64,000 nucleotides of DNA from Rhabditophanes sp. KR3021 (GCA_963281155.1 CAUJLY010000006.1:2418001-2482000); one strand, 5' to 3'. Positions 48,959 through 62,473 are shown, numbered from the stretch's first letter. The notes: generated by a model from the letters alone, not told the origin. Program-made: numbers and translations.

Positions 48959-50198
48959 TTAATTGTGATATATGACGTAATTTTGAACTAGTAAGTCAGA
49001 AACATGATTTGGTGGTGGAATTCTTGGGTTGAATACAGCGTAAAATTGAGGAATGTAAACACATGCCCAAACAAGTTCAGAGTATTCCGGTTTTCTCCTG
49101 TCAAAGTAGTTGTTGGAATGGTAGATGTAATTTGGAACGTTTTGTTGATAGTCAAATTTGTTTCTTCTGTCTTTTGTTTTAACTTCTACTCTTGGAGGGT
49201 AATAGATTGGATTTTCAACTTTATTTCTGATATTAGCATTGGAGTATTCATTATGAAGGTTATTTGCATAATATTGGCTTCTGTAATTATATCCATTGTA
49301 GTAATTATGGTGACTTTGATGAAAGTCCTTTGACTTTGGTTGCATGCTCTTCTTTAAACCATCTTTTTTAACGCTAAGCGTATTGCCACTGAGAGTAGTT
49401 TCTTTGTCTTCGGAACGTACGTCAAAGGCGTTTGTTTTGTCGGTAATTTCAATTTTGCCAATGGTCTTACTTATCTCGCTTATGTCTTTTTTGTTCAATG
49501 TGTCTTCATTGAAAAAGCTGCGATATTTGTCGGTGGCCCATTTATTGAAATATTTGCCGTGCTTGACATCAGGTTCATAATTTCTTTGATACTCTAAAAA
49601 ACAAATACAAAAATAGTCTACAGTATATCAAATTACCTTCCTTTTCCGCTCTTTTTCTCTTCTCATGATTCTTTCCAACGCGACTAATAAACTCTTGATG
49701 TGTCTCAGATTCAGGTACATCAAGGGGAGCATTAACTTGGCTTTTAATCATTCTTGAACTAGGTTCTGAACCAATTAAAATTGCTTGTTCAATGATGGAT
49801 TTTAAATCCCTTTCCGTTCTGATTATCATATCATCCTCTTCATCAGGCATAAGTTTGCTTTTTTTAGCATCGACTTTCTCATCGAATCTTCTATTATTTT
49901 CCTCCATCATTTGAAATAGTAATTCTGAAGGGTTATTAATTTGCATCCGGCAGGTAAACGCCAATTCGTTGTAATATTGCTCAATATTAATTGACAAATT
50001 ATTGTAAAATCCTCGCCAGTAAATTGGGCCGTTATGTTTAAAAAATTCTCGAAGTTGGTCTTCTTTATTTGAATTTTCAAAAACAAATTCCCCTTTGTTG
50101 AATGTCAAGGCTTCTACCTTCAAAATTTTTGATACAGTATCATATTCATTATTTGCCGATGTATAAGGAGGTCCCCTAAGATTAGGAAATTCTCCCAT
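48959..50198 (-). CDS. Unknown 398-aa protein with Asn/Tyr-rich middle
   Basis: Exons 50198-49637 and 49593-48959 join in phase across a 43-base GTAATT..TTTTTTAG intron to 398 residues. The N-terminal part (about 1-120) seems folded (GPIYWRGFYNNLSINIEQYY). A charged helical region follows (ENNRRFDEKVDAKK, RKRAEKEG), then a low-complexity Tyr/Asn/His-rich stretch (HHNYYNGYNYRSQYY) and a conserved-looking end (ELVWACVYIPQFYAVF..RIPPPN). The Tyr/Asn-rich part resembles segments of RNA-granule proteins, but this is only compositional. No known domain, signal peptide or membrane helix is seen. The gene is intron-poor like its neighbours. Confidence 0.75.
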
Positions 50199-52249
50199 GT
50201 TTAAGGTATCCTTGTCTTATCTGTTGATAGGTTCTTTTTGATCTTATTAAAATAGTTACCAACGAGTGTAAACTTAACTTTTCTATTATCAATGTATTTC
50301 TAAAAATAAAATAATAATCTTTTTATTAAATTTATAATTTTCGACCTCCGGAACTACGCACATAAATAACATTTCTATTTTTAAAATAAGTTGGCTTTAA
50401 GGTGTATTAAATTTGTCAACTTTTTTTGTTATTTACTTACATCATCGTCACAAACGATAATTGTAAGAATTATACTTGCCAGCATGTGAAAGTGAGAAAT
50501 AATAATATAGACTTATGATTATTTAATAATGCCACAAATAACCAGCTAATAATCACAAAAATAAATCTAAAGTGTTTAAGCAAGATTTTGAAGATAAATG
50601 AAGATATTAAAAAATAAAATGTAGTGTAACAAATAAATGTTTACAAATCACTCCTTATCAATATGAATTTTAGATTATTAAAACAAAATCTCATCGTCAC
50701 TATAGGAAATAAAAAAGCTATGTAGTGATCAATGCGTTCGCCCTGAGCAAACGCATAACTATTAAAAAGTATTGGGAAAATGGTGTGGTATTTGCTGATA
50801 TGGCCTTTTGATCAATTTAATGTGTCAAACTCGGTATAAGTATTTATTATACGAATGTAATTTATTATTGATATCATAATAAACTACTTTTTAATAATCG
50901 AAAGTAAAATGTAAATTAATATAATTCTATGTTTACTATTAACAAACCGTATTTAATTAGGAACAAACAACTTTTTGCCCTTGTTAATATGGATTTTTAA
51001 GATATTAGTTTTTGGGTGAGATATGTCATCTTAATAACAAATACCGCATGTACTGGCAGCATCACAATTAAAATGAAATTAGAATAGTTATACTTAATTC
51101 ATGTGGTAAGATTGATTAAACTTGTGTTATCTTATAAGCGAACACTGGAGTTTCTTAAAATTATAAAAATAGTATATGATTGTTTTTGTCAATATTCAAG
51201 GATTCATTTATAGGCGTGATTTTTGATATATATAAGTAGACAAAATCAGAGTGCAATGATTAGAATGAAGAAAAACATATTGAAAAGCAATAAGATATAT
51301 GTAGGCTATTTGCAATAGAATATCTTTTAACATAATAATTAAAAAAGTTAATCATTGATAGGATTCAATGAGATAAGTCTAGCAATTTAATATATTAAAA
51401 AATATTGCACCTTTAGCTAACCCTACTAATAACGATTCCTATTTTTCCAATACCTGTTAATGTGGATTAAATGGTCGTGGGAATATTTTATAAACAAAGC
51501 CACATGCGTATGTGTATTGACCTAGTCTTTGAGCATGTTGACGGGCATATTTATAAAAACGTATAAGATGCTTATGCGATTACTTGCCACTTCAATTTCC
51601 CTCAATATTAATAATAAAGAAATTTAATCAAATTTTAAATCAATGTATTTTATAAAGTCAATGCAGTGATATGAAGTAAATAAATGAAAAAAATAACAAT
51701 AAGTTTATATCTATATTGTATTTCAATTAAGGTACTCATTAACATACAAAGAAATAACCAAGACAAAAATTTGTATGGACATATTAACGTATTTATAATA
51801 AAAATCGACAACGATGTAAACAAATTTTGATATAAAGGGGATACTATGCATTACTCCACACCAACTTAATTGGAAGAATCTTTGAAAAGGTAATTTTATT
51901 TTGTGACTAAATAGTAATTCACACAACTTCTTCTTTCAAATATTCCATTTAACTTGTTGAGGATAATTTACTTGAAATGCCAAATTTTTAAACAGTAGTA
52001 TTGTTGGCATTTGATATTTAAAGATTGCACTTTTTCATCATTAACAATATTGCAACAAATATTTTGATAAGTTGATTTTTAAGATAACCCCTTTGGAACA
52101 TTTTAAATTCAAACTCAATTTGTTGGACATAAATCTTAAAAACAAGTTCAGAACTTAAATTTAGAACTCAAATACTGTATCAAATTATTCTGGAGACGTT
52201 AGTCCTAAGTTTTTTAATAATCTGAGGTAATAACTTTAACAATCTAAAG
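50199..52249. other. Intergenic
   Basis: About 2 kb of AT-rich DNA. A 33-codon plus-strand frame starting at 51471 (MVVGIFYKQS...) could be a missing first exon of the following gene, but the phases do not join cleanly. Nothing else was recognised. Confidence 0.4.
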
Positions 52250-53232
52250 TTCTTGGAATTGCCTATGTAGAAGATGCAGAACTTGAAAACTTCCTTAGAT
52301 TGGAAGTCAGAACTGGCGAATGGGTTTTGCTGAGAATTATTGAATTCAACCTCGGAAAACGAATCGCTACACTAACTTGTTACAAGAGATTCAGATACCA
52401 TGTTGAAACTCCAACCGAAACAATTCGCAAAATAGCAAAGCTTAGAAGATGCCTAGACGAGGCAGAAGTCTACGAACCAAGAAATCTCCCTGATGTCTCT
52501 CCAGAAAGTTCACCACTACATATGTGTCTTGAAAGGAACGGAGAAATTGATGACGGATTACCATACATTGATTCTGAATGCGAGCCATGTCTTCGAGATG
52601 AAAATGAGGCTGACTCGGAAAGTTCACATCGACAAGAAGAAGCACATCTTGTTGTTCTTAGTGAGGAAGAAGTAAGGAATTTGGACTTGGCTGATATTGA
52701 GCCCATGCCTACTGCCTCTAGTCTCCTGGTGCCAATGGAAGTGATGCGTTTTGGCTTGGAAGATGATTGTCTAGGATTCAGTAACTGGTCTGATTATGGA
52801 TGCAACCCCGCAGATACCCATTTCTTATCAGATTTAAGAACGATGGATCTTGACAAAGTAGCCATAAAACAACATTCTAAGTACGCCAAACAAAGACCCA
52901 AATTGGAGGAAGGTTCTTTTGCAAAAACTACTTCTACAGCAAAGGAAAAAAAGCAAACTGTTGCTTTGCCGAAACGAGAAAAACATCAAAACACCATGTA
53001 TTGGCCTGATGTTCAAGAAGAGACTGGAAACTTTGTTCAGATGAGAAGCAAGGATATCTTCGGGGAGAAAAGTTTGCCAAGAACTTACGAGAGCTTAGGC
53101 TTGAATAGAGATTCTCGTCCAAACGCCATCATCGAAGATGATGAAGATGCCAAAGCTGTAATTTCTATTAATCGTAAGGGAGATTCCTTTGTTTACTTCA
53201 CTTATAACGAACATGGACAAGATGTGGTTTAA
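52250..53232 (+). CDS. Unknown acidic protein, 5' end unresolved
   Basis: A long open frame reads from about 52250 (after AATCTAAAG) to TAA at 53232, over 320 codons, with no in-frame ATG in the first 80 codons. The first ATG candidates are deep inside (HMCLERN and later), so an upstream exon or another start is needed. The N-terminal 70 residues look folded (GEWVLLRIIEFNLGKRIATL). The middle is acidic and Ser-rich (SPESSPLH, SESSHRQEEAHLV). The end is conserved-looking (MRSKDIFGEKSLPRTYESL, FVYFTYNEHGQDVV). Composition is less AT-rich than the flanks and there is no intron across nearly 1 kb. I do not recognise the family. A 5'-truncated retrocopy is possible, but no poly-A tail or target duplication is seen. 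Confidence 0.6.
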
Positions 53233-54010
53233 ATAGTTTTTGAAAAGCTGAACATGTTACCGACTCTATAAAAATCTCAGCATCATTTACTGTTTCTTTT
53301 CATATTTGCACTTTTTCATTTATATTAACCGTTCTTATTATTCACTATGTATGAATTCCATTATATCGTGAGTTTAGAGCTCCTTATTGTGAATTTACCG
53401 ATTTCAAGACTCTAAACTTGCTTTATAATAAATTTAAAATTTAATTCCGACAAATCCCTTGTTATTCATCTTATCAATTCCGAGTGTGGTCTATTTAGTT
53501 AGTTGTTTGTGTTCGACTAATGTCATAATATTGCATAACCATTTTATCATATTATGTATCTATTCGTAATTTTTGTAAGCACTAAATATTAAGTGAGTTT
53601 CACTTTTTGGATGAATCAGCCGATTTAAAAAGATACTTATAATATTTTTTATTATGTAACTGTTTTATATATAGTCCAATTCATTTATTTTTTTACATGT
53701 AATATCTTATTTTCATATAAACCAATTATTTACTTTTATATTTGTTTTAAAAGAGTTGTACTTGTATGGTTGCTCCACGAAACAGATTGAACAATTTTAA
53801 AACATTGACTTAGATGGCTTTATCAATGCACGTGTAATTTATCAACATTTTTATATAGGTACTTGATTTTACATCAATAGTTGTGAAACTAATTTAAGCT
53901 TACAAGGAAAAACTCTAATCGATTTACTGTTGCTTCCATCTGCATCCAATTTAATACATAAAAAGTCAAATCACATCATTTTAGATTAGTATTATTTTTT
54001 ATTATCTAAA
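53233..54010. other. Intergenic
   Basis: AT-rich spacer of about 780 bases between two plus-strand genes. No feature was recognised. Confidence 0.4.
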
Positions 54011-55879
54011 ATGGTTAAATTCACACCTGCCCAATTGGTTGCCTTAAATACAAATGTTATGCATAAAGTTATTTATAATGCAGCTACTAATTATGCAACG
54101 TTAAATAGTATTAGTAAAACGTGTGGTAGATTTTGGGACTACACTAATGATATAAGGCTATGTTTTCGTTATCGCCATATTAATACTAATATTATATTGA
54201 CCTTTGTGGTAATTTACACATTTATTTTATATAAATTAATTATGGTTCATTATAGAATTTAGGAGAAATTGACAAAGTATCAGTACTGCTTAAAGTTGGA
54301 AATGAATCAAAATGTTTTGAATCTTTGAGTACATTAAGAAGACATGTTTTAGAGAAAAAATATGTTTGCTCACAAATAATTTTCATTGTAGATTTAACTT
54401 ATAGAAAAGAGCAAACTATTAAAGATATAATCTATGTCATGAATTACTGTTTGAAATATCTCTTTCACAATACGAATAATTTATATTTGGTTTGTATGGA
54501 CTATTTCAGTAGGTCACATTACTACCAAATACTTGGTTCAATTCAATCAAACTCGGTTGAAGTAATTTGTTTTAGTGAAGTTCAGTGTTTGAATAATGCA
54601 GATGTCGAAATTGAAAACATAGTAAAGAATTTTCCTAATTTAAAAGGAGTCGAGCCAAGACCTTTTGACAAATTTAATAATTTTGACACATTTGCAGAAA
54701 GATTCAAGTTTATAATTGAGTTAATTACAAGAAACAGAAATATCTGCTTATTGTTTGAAATAAATAAAATAACTCCTCAGTATAAATGGCTATTGGAAAA
54801 TATTGACAATAAGAATAAGGAAGCACTAGATTTTATAAAAGAGAAATCAATCCCAACCTATGTGCTTATGGCTCTAGGGGATCAACAATTTAATTTCTCA
54901 GGTGTAATGGAACAATTGCTCAAAAATGTTAAGGTACTTGCACTTAGTAATGTCAGATATTCTCAACAATTAAGCTTATTAAGCAAACAAAACTTATCAG
55001 AATTGAATATGCTTGAAATTGGGGGTAAATTATGTGAAATGAACAATCCCATAAATTTTGCCATGGAATTAAATACACTATGTAAGAAATTATCTAACTT
55101 ATCAAATTTTAAGCATTTTAAATTATATAATATGTGTTTCAACGATAAATCTGCTGAGCTGGGATATGAAGCAATCTTTAATCTCTCTTCTGAGCTTGAA
55201 ACACTGTGCATTATAGGTTTTGCTCAAAAATGTCATCCGTCCAATTCTTCCTTTGTGAAAAAATTTCCAAATTTACGCAAACTAACTGTTCAAGAAATTT
55301 TTCTTAAAAATATTTTATACAAGAAGGAAACATTATACAATCAAAGCAATGTGATTTATGGAGTAGAATTTTTAAAGCCTTTCAAAAATTTAGAAGCAAT
55401 TAGAATGTCATGTGGAAGTCATTTAAATATTTTTATTCCCAACTCCGTTATGGTTTTAACAGTTGTGTGTAATTGCAAACTCTTCTTTCATCCCTATTTG
55501 AACTTAGAAAATCCATCAATGTGTTCGAAGTTTTACTCTGATGAAACTAGATGCGTTTGTCTTGTTGCACAGATGCAATTCAAACATTCTATAGTTGTGA
55601 CTTTAAAGAGAGGTCGTGCTGTTATATATAACAATGATATTTTTGGAATAGAAACTCGGGATGAACTGCTTGAAATATATTAAATATGCTTTTTTTAAAT
55701 TGCCTCGAATAAAAGAATTCATTTATCCATTATCTCCAAGAGTTCCTAAATTAAGATGTCAATCATATGAAGAAACGAATCCAGATTTAACATTTAAAAA
55801 TATTAAAAGAGGGAAAGAAATTATTTCATGTTTCAGAACGAAATATCTGCAATTGCTGTATACAAATAGAATCGCTTAA
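54011..55879 (+). CDS. F-box-like protein
   Basis: Exons 54011-54208, 54256-55620 and 55652-55879 join in phase 0 to 596 residues; introns are 47 bases (GTAATT..CATTATAG) and 31 bases (GTTATA..TTTGGAATAG). The N-terminus (VALNTNVMHKVIYNA..TLNSISKTCGRFWDY) fits the spacing of an F-box: hydrophobic helix, then a stretch like the usual V.K.F..W. The remainder has leucine-rich-repeat-like spacing with LSNLSNFKHFKLYNMCF, FPNLRKLTV and FKNLEAIRMS. Such proteins recruit substrates to SCF ubiquitin ligases. Without the 31-base intron the frame would stop at 55683 and a second frame would carry the remaining C-terminal part, so this intron decides between an intact and a frameshifted gene. The F-box is divergent. 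Confidence 0.7.
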
Positions 55880-56316
55880 TTCAAGTTCATTTAATTACAT
55901 ATTCTTTAAACAGCGTATTTTACTGTGTACATTATAAAAGGAAAATTGACTTAGAATTGTATTATGATAATTGGGATTATATTCGTTTTATGTGATTAGA
56001 AAGTTAATTGATTCCTCCTTGATACATAAATAAATTTTCTTTCTCAAAATTTTTATGCAAATCAAATGAATGTGGCACTAAATAACCACGTATTATCCAA
56101 ATATATTTCGTTAAAAGCAGTCTATGAATACAAAAAAATAAGATTCCATGTTTATTTCTTATGCATGTTTCTAATATGATTATCATGTACAAAAGTGGTT
56201 ATTTAAAAATAAAAGAAACGACGTCTAAAGTTTATCAACTTTGGATTACGTTTTAATAAAACAATTATTATACACTTATATATAATATTTCAGCCTATAA
56301 AATGTCTTTCACATCT
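55880..56316. other. Intergenic
   Basis: Short AT-rich spacer between the F-box-like gene (+) and the broken gene copy (-). No feature was recognised. Confidence 0.4.
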
Positions 56317-57125
56317 TAAGATTGCTGAGCAACAATTTGCACGTCAGTGTTAGTTGATGGTGAAAATTCTGAAATCGGTACAGCTCTCTTTGTTGATCCA
56401 TCACCGGAGATATAGTCTCTCACACTTTTATCTTCAAGTCGTTCAAATTTGTTGGTTTTGTAAGCAGCTGAGGAATATATCGTGCTCCAGTAGATTGAAT
56501 AGCCTTAAATATTGAGGTATTCTGAGGTAAGGGTTATTGTTCAATATCCTCAATCAAAGCAGAAAATGTCCTGGGCTTCTTGACACAAAAATTCCTTGCG
56601 CTTATCTTCAAAATTTCATCGTCAAGGTTTCATTTTTCCAGAAAAGTTTATGTTTAGCAAGCACAATTGCAGTATAAAAACCGACCAAAAATCAAGTTGG
56701 AGAGTGTTTTCTTGCATCGATATATTTCACAGGTAGCGTACTTTCTTGAACATATTAAATTTGCATTTTTCTAGCAGACTTGTTTTTCTTGGCAGCATCT
56801 AGATAACTTTGAACTATTAAATAGTCCATCAAGTAAATGTTTGATCTACCGCTTTTCTTTACCGCATTACCTGTTAATTAAAAATACTAATAACAACTAA
56901 GAATTAAAATCCCTTACCATATTTGAAGTCTTAATATCATGATACGGATACCCACCGACATCACAAGCTTGCAAGGGAGTCATAATTTGTTCTGTTATTA
57001 TAACTACAGACGTAGGACTCAAAATTTGAGTCTTCTGCAACTTACTATTATCAGACGATTTTTGCCCAAAGTCTCCATCCCACTCCACAAAAACTCCTTG
57101 TACGTCCCAGAAGCTATCAAAATAG
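56317..57125 (-). pseudogene. Decayed gene copy, possibly RPA32 (RPA2)-like
   Basis: Coding-like pieces run through this stretch on the minus strand but shift frame and meet stops several times, as in a pseudogene. In order: SFWDVQG..EWDGDFGQK, LQKTQILSPTSVVIITEQ, CDVGGYPYHDIKTSNMVRD, then after a GTAAGG..TTAACAG intron-like gap IYLMDYLIVQSYLDAAKK, YVQESTLPVKYIDARK, and toward the end IFKAIQSTGARYIPQLL and YISGDGSTKRAVPIS. Overall length, the Gly/Asp-rich start and the QILSPT..VGxxxxDIxxxxMVR pattern recall RPA32, the middle subunit of the single-strand DNA binding complex RPA, with its OB fold. The end does not clearly match the RPA32 winged helix. That the copy is broken is fairly sure; its identity is tentative. 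Confidence 0.45.
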
Positions 57126-59410
57126 GTTATACTAGTTGATCCAGACTATTTATTATTTAATGAAAAGCGTATTGTTTCAAAGTCAAGTATCCTCATTTCC
57201 TTGTTTTGAACAAAAGAGATACACATAGAACATAATGAAAACAAATTGAACGTCCCTTGTCTGATAACCAATCCGAGTTAAAACAGGAAATGGTTTTGTA
57301 TATGATGCTAAGAGACGGCATATAAACATTACATCAATGTTTGTTGGCATGCAAATAAAAGTATTTTATAAATAACCATAATTGTTTTAATCTTCGAATA
57401 GTTGTTTTTTTACATATTTGATAATAAAAAACAATAAAGAGTGTCAATACATAAGAAGGTTCCGATACATTATATATGCTATAAAAAGGTTGATAAATGC
57501 TTAATTTTTATTGTTTTGAGTATTAATGTAATATAATGAGTCAATTATCCCATTGAAAGTTGTTAACTTGGAAAAGGAGAATGAACTCTATTTTTCCACA
57601 ATTAGAAATTATAGCATTGAAGTGTTAACAGTATCTAAATGGAAGCAATAATAAGATGAATTATTACTAAAAGTAGTGACACAGAGCCTGTTAAAATGAA
57701 ATGGTTCGTTAAACATATAATCATATTATTTCACATTTGGATTTTATTTTGAAAGAATGAAATCTTCTTCTTGAAAAGTTCGCATTATTTTTTTGAAAAA
57801 TGAGATATGACAAAAGGTTTACAGTTGATTTATTATATAAAAGCTATTTTCATAAGCTTTTTGCATGATATAAATTGTTGCATATTTTGCATAGTAAAAT
57901 ATACTTTGTTTATTATCGTATTATTATGCATATTTTTATGTTTGTAAATGATTTATATATATAGTAATTTTGATAATAAATTGCCTATCCTTAACTCTGT
58001 CTTGTGTTGTTACCTGTTGTCTGCCTAAGAGTATCCTAACCGATCACTCTCTAGCATAAATACATCACAGAATCTCGAAAATAATCTATTAAATTAGATT
58101 CTAATCTGCAAAGTGATATATACTTGAGTTCAAATTAGTAACATTAAACTGATTCGACTAGCATTATTGTTTTACAAAATTTAACTGTGTGTGAATTATT
58201 TGATCAAAAATTAACAATCTTGAGCTGTTTTGTAATACATGATAAAATTATAAATAGAATACGTGATTATCATAACAGTTGGATTAATTAAATGCCGCCA
58301 TATTTTAAATCTTTATTTTGTTTTTGCGATACTTGTGTCAGCTAAGTTCTTTCTAAAGAATGAAATTTATTTTTATCATGAATATTTCCGCCAGTTGTTC
58401 TTTTTTTATCATTTGGAAGCAGCATCAAAGTTCAAACAGTTTATAATATCAACATTAAGGATGAATCATAAAACTACGTTCTTCAATCAAAGTTATTTCT
58501 TCTTCATAATTTATATTCAAAATTTACCGTTTATGATTTACTCTTAAACAATGATCCTACGATGGTGAATTTTAAAATTCATAGTTACTAATCTTTAATA
58601 AAACAAATTGGCAAACTTCTAATTAACCTGTAGATCTGAATGTCGAAGCGTAGTATTGAATTAAACTTATGCTTATATATGTTTGTCATTTTAAAAATTT
58701 CCTAATATAAATTTAACATTAATGCTTTTAGAAATCATTTTTGTTTTGACGATTTTCATTAATATGGGCATAGCTTCTTTCATATTTTTATACTTAACAT
58801 CTGAGTCAAAATATTATTCATGTTTTTTCTTTTTTGTATATTTTAATTAAGTGAGCATATTATATGCCATCATTACATATGTACGTAGACATTTTTACTT
58901 GAACCCTTAAATGGTACACTATGTAAATAAAGATTTTAGCTAGTTAAATATGAAGAATGGGGACTTATGACTAACAAGATGAAAAAATCATAACACAATT
59001 TGTTACAAACAGAATAAATGTTATTTTCACTACCATATTAATTAGAGAGTAATATCTATGTAATCTATAATTATACTAATTCAAAATTGAAGTATAATGT
59101 TTACAAACAACGTTTATAGCAATAATAGTGTATTATATAATTAACTCCAAATAATAACAAAGCCTGTTTTATGACTTTAAAAGACAACTTTGGGTTAATC
59201 AAATTTCGTATCCTTTAGTTATTCATAATGGAAATTAACTCCTAAATTGTTTCACATAAAGTAGTACTTAATAATTTATTTTAATATTGAAGACTATTTA
59301 ATTACGCTTACTTTACCATCAATTATATTTCAATTCATCATAATAATGTGTTTTCGTAAAAATTTAAGATTTATTCTAACTCTTTATTGGACTGTTCTTG
59401 TTTTTTAGAA
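57126..59410. other. Intergenic, upstream of the 7TM receptor gene
   Basis: About 2.3 kb of AT-rich DNA. A 94-codon plus-strand frame at 58263-58547 is Phe/Tyr/Ile-rich in the way of AT-rich background and is not called. A ttttttag acceptor sits at 59401-59408, two bases before the receptor ATG. Confidence 0.45.
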
Positions 59411-60588
59411 ATGAACGAAACTGAAGAAATTTTGATCCTTAGAATCCAGAAATTTTTTCCATTTGTAACTGCATATTTAACTATTGCTAGTTTGGTGTAT
59501 CATTTTTTGATAGCTATTATAATGTGCCCGTTATATGCAGTGATTATCATCGGAATATTCAAACGGTAATCTTAATATAATTTAAATACCAACTTTTAAT
59601 CATTTAATTTTAGACGCCATACAAGTGAATTTAATTCAGTATTTTTTAAAACGGCCATAATCTCTGGAGTTATTGACTTACTCTTCTTTCTCGATCACTT
59701 CATAACTGGAACATGCGCTTTGTATCCTCCGTTAGCTAGTTTAATTGCTCCAACAACGCCAACTATATGGCTAGGCACAGTATTCTTTTTTGGATATTGG
59801 TGTGCTTACACTCTCGATCTTCTGGCTCTTTATATTAGCGTTAACCGATTTTTTGTGATACTTTCTCCAATTAGAGGAAACATAGTAAGTTGTTTCGTTT
59901 CAATTCTCTATTTTTAATAATTTACAGATTTTTGATCGAACATTTTACTACGTTATGGTATTTTTGGCATGCCTAGCTGCCGCTCCTAATTGGTTTCACA
60001 TAGTCAGTCCTGCTTTTTTTACTATACAGTGCAATAATTACACAAACAATATCCCCATTGCTACTTTTACAAATATTCCAATTGAAGGATACGAGAAAAC
60101 TGCTACTAATAATAGCGTTATGATCTTAGTTGCTCTGTCTAGTACTACACTCGTCATGAATTTGATGACGTTTGGGGCAATAATTTACAGAATTCGCGGA
60201 CAACACATCATAAAGATGGAAATAAAGCTGGCTATTTATAGGTAAGCATATTCGGCATTCAATTTTAATAATATCCAATTTTAGTATTTTTCTCTTTGTG
60301 TCACAACAATCTTATACCTGCCTCTTTTATACAGGTTATTTCGGTGGAAATTTGCCAGATATGTCAATCAGTTACTTTGCAAAAGTTATCAAACCTTGGG
60401 CTTATGTTATTTTTTGTCTTACTCCAGCTATCTCATTAATGTGTTTATCCAAAAATGTGCGGTCCATTGTTATTGAATTTGTTAAAGAAGGAAAAATTGA
60501 AAGTATCAACAAGATTGGAACCACCACTCAAATTAAAACTATTAAACAAATTGCAACTGCGTCTCCACGAAGACTTAATGTAGTATAA
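59411..60588 (+). CDS. 7TM chemoreceptor-type GPCR, Srg superfamily (Srv-like)
   Basis: Exons 59411-59565, 59614-59884, 59928-60241 and 60285-60588 join in phase (introns 48, 43 and 43 bases) to 347 residues. The ATG lies two bases after a TTTTTTAG acceptor, so the message is probably trans-spliced. Seven hydrophobic segments can be placed, from ASLVYHFLIAIIMCPL to the last near AYVIFCLTPAISLMCL. The third-helix end, YISVNRFFVILSP, is typical of the nematode Srg/Srv class of serpentine receptors. Extracellular cysteines (GTCALYPP, IQCNNYT) could form the usual disulfide, and NYTNN is a glycosylation site. The C-terminal tail is Lys/Thr-rich. It probably detects an external or internal chemical in a neuron; the ligand is unknown. 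The family call is from motif, not search. Confidence 0.85.
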
Positions 60589-62473
60589 ACAATTTTGATG
60601 TATTAATATTCGCCATTATACTCACCAATAACAAATACACCATCAAACTTATAAATAAAGTGATGTCAACTAATTATTTTATAATAATAATATGATTTGT
60701 GTGCACAATGTCGAGTTAAGGTTGATAAAATGCCATTTTTTAATTATTAATAAATACAAATAAAGTTGTCCAATAACATAATTTGTACCATTTTTTAAAC
60801 AATAAAACTTGTAAATGTTCACCATATCAACTATATGCTTAAAAATAAAAGACTACAATTATGCAAAAATAAAGTGTTTAAAGTAATGATTGGCTGGTTC
60901 AGTATATATAATTACTGATACGGTAAAGTATTAATGCAAAATAAGACAAAATTAATTACGGTTCTAAATTAGCAAAGATTGCCACTTAGAATGAACTAAA
61001 TGATAATTTAAACCCGGATGGATATTTGGCATTTGTATTTTGGTAAGGATAACTTTTCAATTTTGGTAGAAATTGCATTTCAATTCTTATTTGTATCTTT
61101 TTAATTTCATCTTAATTTTTAACCTCATGTGTTTATCATGTCAACGATAACATTATGAATGATCTGAATTACAAAGGTAATTTAGTTTTAAATTACGGAG
61201 TCCACATATTTCTTATTTACTTGTTGTCTAAATATACTACTTGTGTTTAACGCAAATAGTAAATATGATATTGTGTAACCAAGTGCCATTTTGGATTAAA
61301 ATTCTTCTGTATAATAATTAAAGAATGCCAGCCACCATTAAATGGTAAAAAGATAAGGTTCATTTTGAAATTAATAAACATTAAGAGTGCATATAAAAAA
61401 AGCCACTTTTTATCCATTACATTACTTTTTTGAATCTCATTTTCCTAGTGAACAATTATAATATAAAATAAAAGCAACCACCCCGATTTATTTGAAATTG
61501 TTTATAAAATGTCATATTTTTAAAGTTTGCTTATCCTTCGAATCTTTGCTTATACATCTTATTATTGGAATCTTTATTTACTTGACTCAATTTTGGATTT
61601 GCTGGACTATTAATAAATGCTTGAATAGTCCAAAATTTAATACATCTTTCACAATATGTATTTAATCATTGTTTGCTTTGAAGTAACATATCATTGGCTA
61701 ATACCGTGTCTTTTAAAATGGAGGAACGGAATTTTGAAAATAATATTTTTATCTTGAGGACAGAAGGTAAAAGGGGTACAAAGTTGGTTCAGGAATGGGA
61801 CAACAAAGTAAATTAGAAGAAGTGATTTCATGACACTTTTTAGCAAAGATTAATTGAAAAGGTTTGCATACAATTTGAAACAAAGAAATATGTAAATGAG
61901 AAACAACGGTTTGCAAAACTTATTTTTTTGAATGGCAATAATACAATCTTACATTACTAATTAAAATTCTAACTACTGTTCGATGGTTTACTTTTATAAA
62001 AAACACGTGCTCCTCTTTGTTAAAATATGAGTAAAGACTAGTTATCATGTAAAAGTAAGAAAGTAAGATTTTAAGGCTGATTATTTTAGGCTAAATATTT
62101 ATTGCATGAAGAATTAAACCTGACAAAAATAATAATTACATAAGGTATGAAAGTATCTTAAACTACTTCATCCAGTTTTTTGAAACTTTTCAACTTAAAA
62201 TGTGATGCCTAGTAATTTACTAGTTATATGAAATGATAATTTATAAACTTGGATAAAAAAGATTTCTGTTTGTCTTTCGGACATTCAATAAAAAATGATT
62301 TTGTTGTACTTAAATAATCCGTTCAACAGATTTTACAACTTTTTTATCAATTATTTTTTTGACCTTTGAACGAGTTACACATAATTTAAAATAAGTTATT
62401 AAAATAGTTGATCCTTTATAATATTTTCAAAGAGAAAATATATTTTTAAAATAGCAAATAATATAATTGGCAC
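60589..62473. other. Convergent intergenic region
   Basis: About 1.9 kb of AT-rich DNA between the receptor gene (+) and the small acidic gene (-). No feature was recognised. Confidence 0.45.

Noticed and set aside
55660..55690. Apparent frameshift near the end of the F-box-like gene
   Set aside because: A 31-base GT..AG intron at 55621-55651 restores the frame without invoking a mutation.
58263..58547. 94-codon plus-strand frame rich in Phe, Tyr and Ile
   Set aside because: The residue mix is what AT-rich non-coding DNA gives; no helix pattern or splice support distinguishes it.
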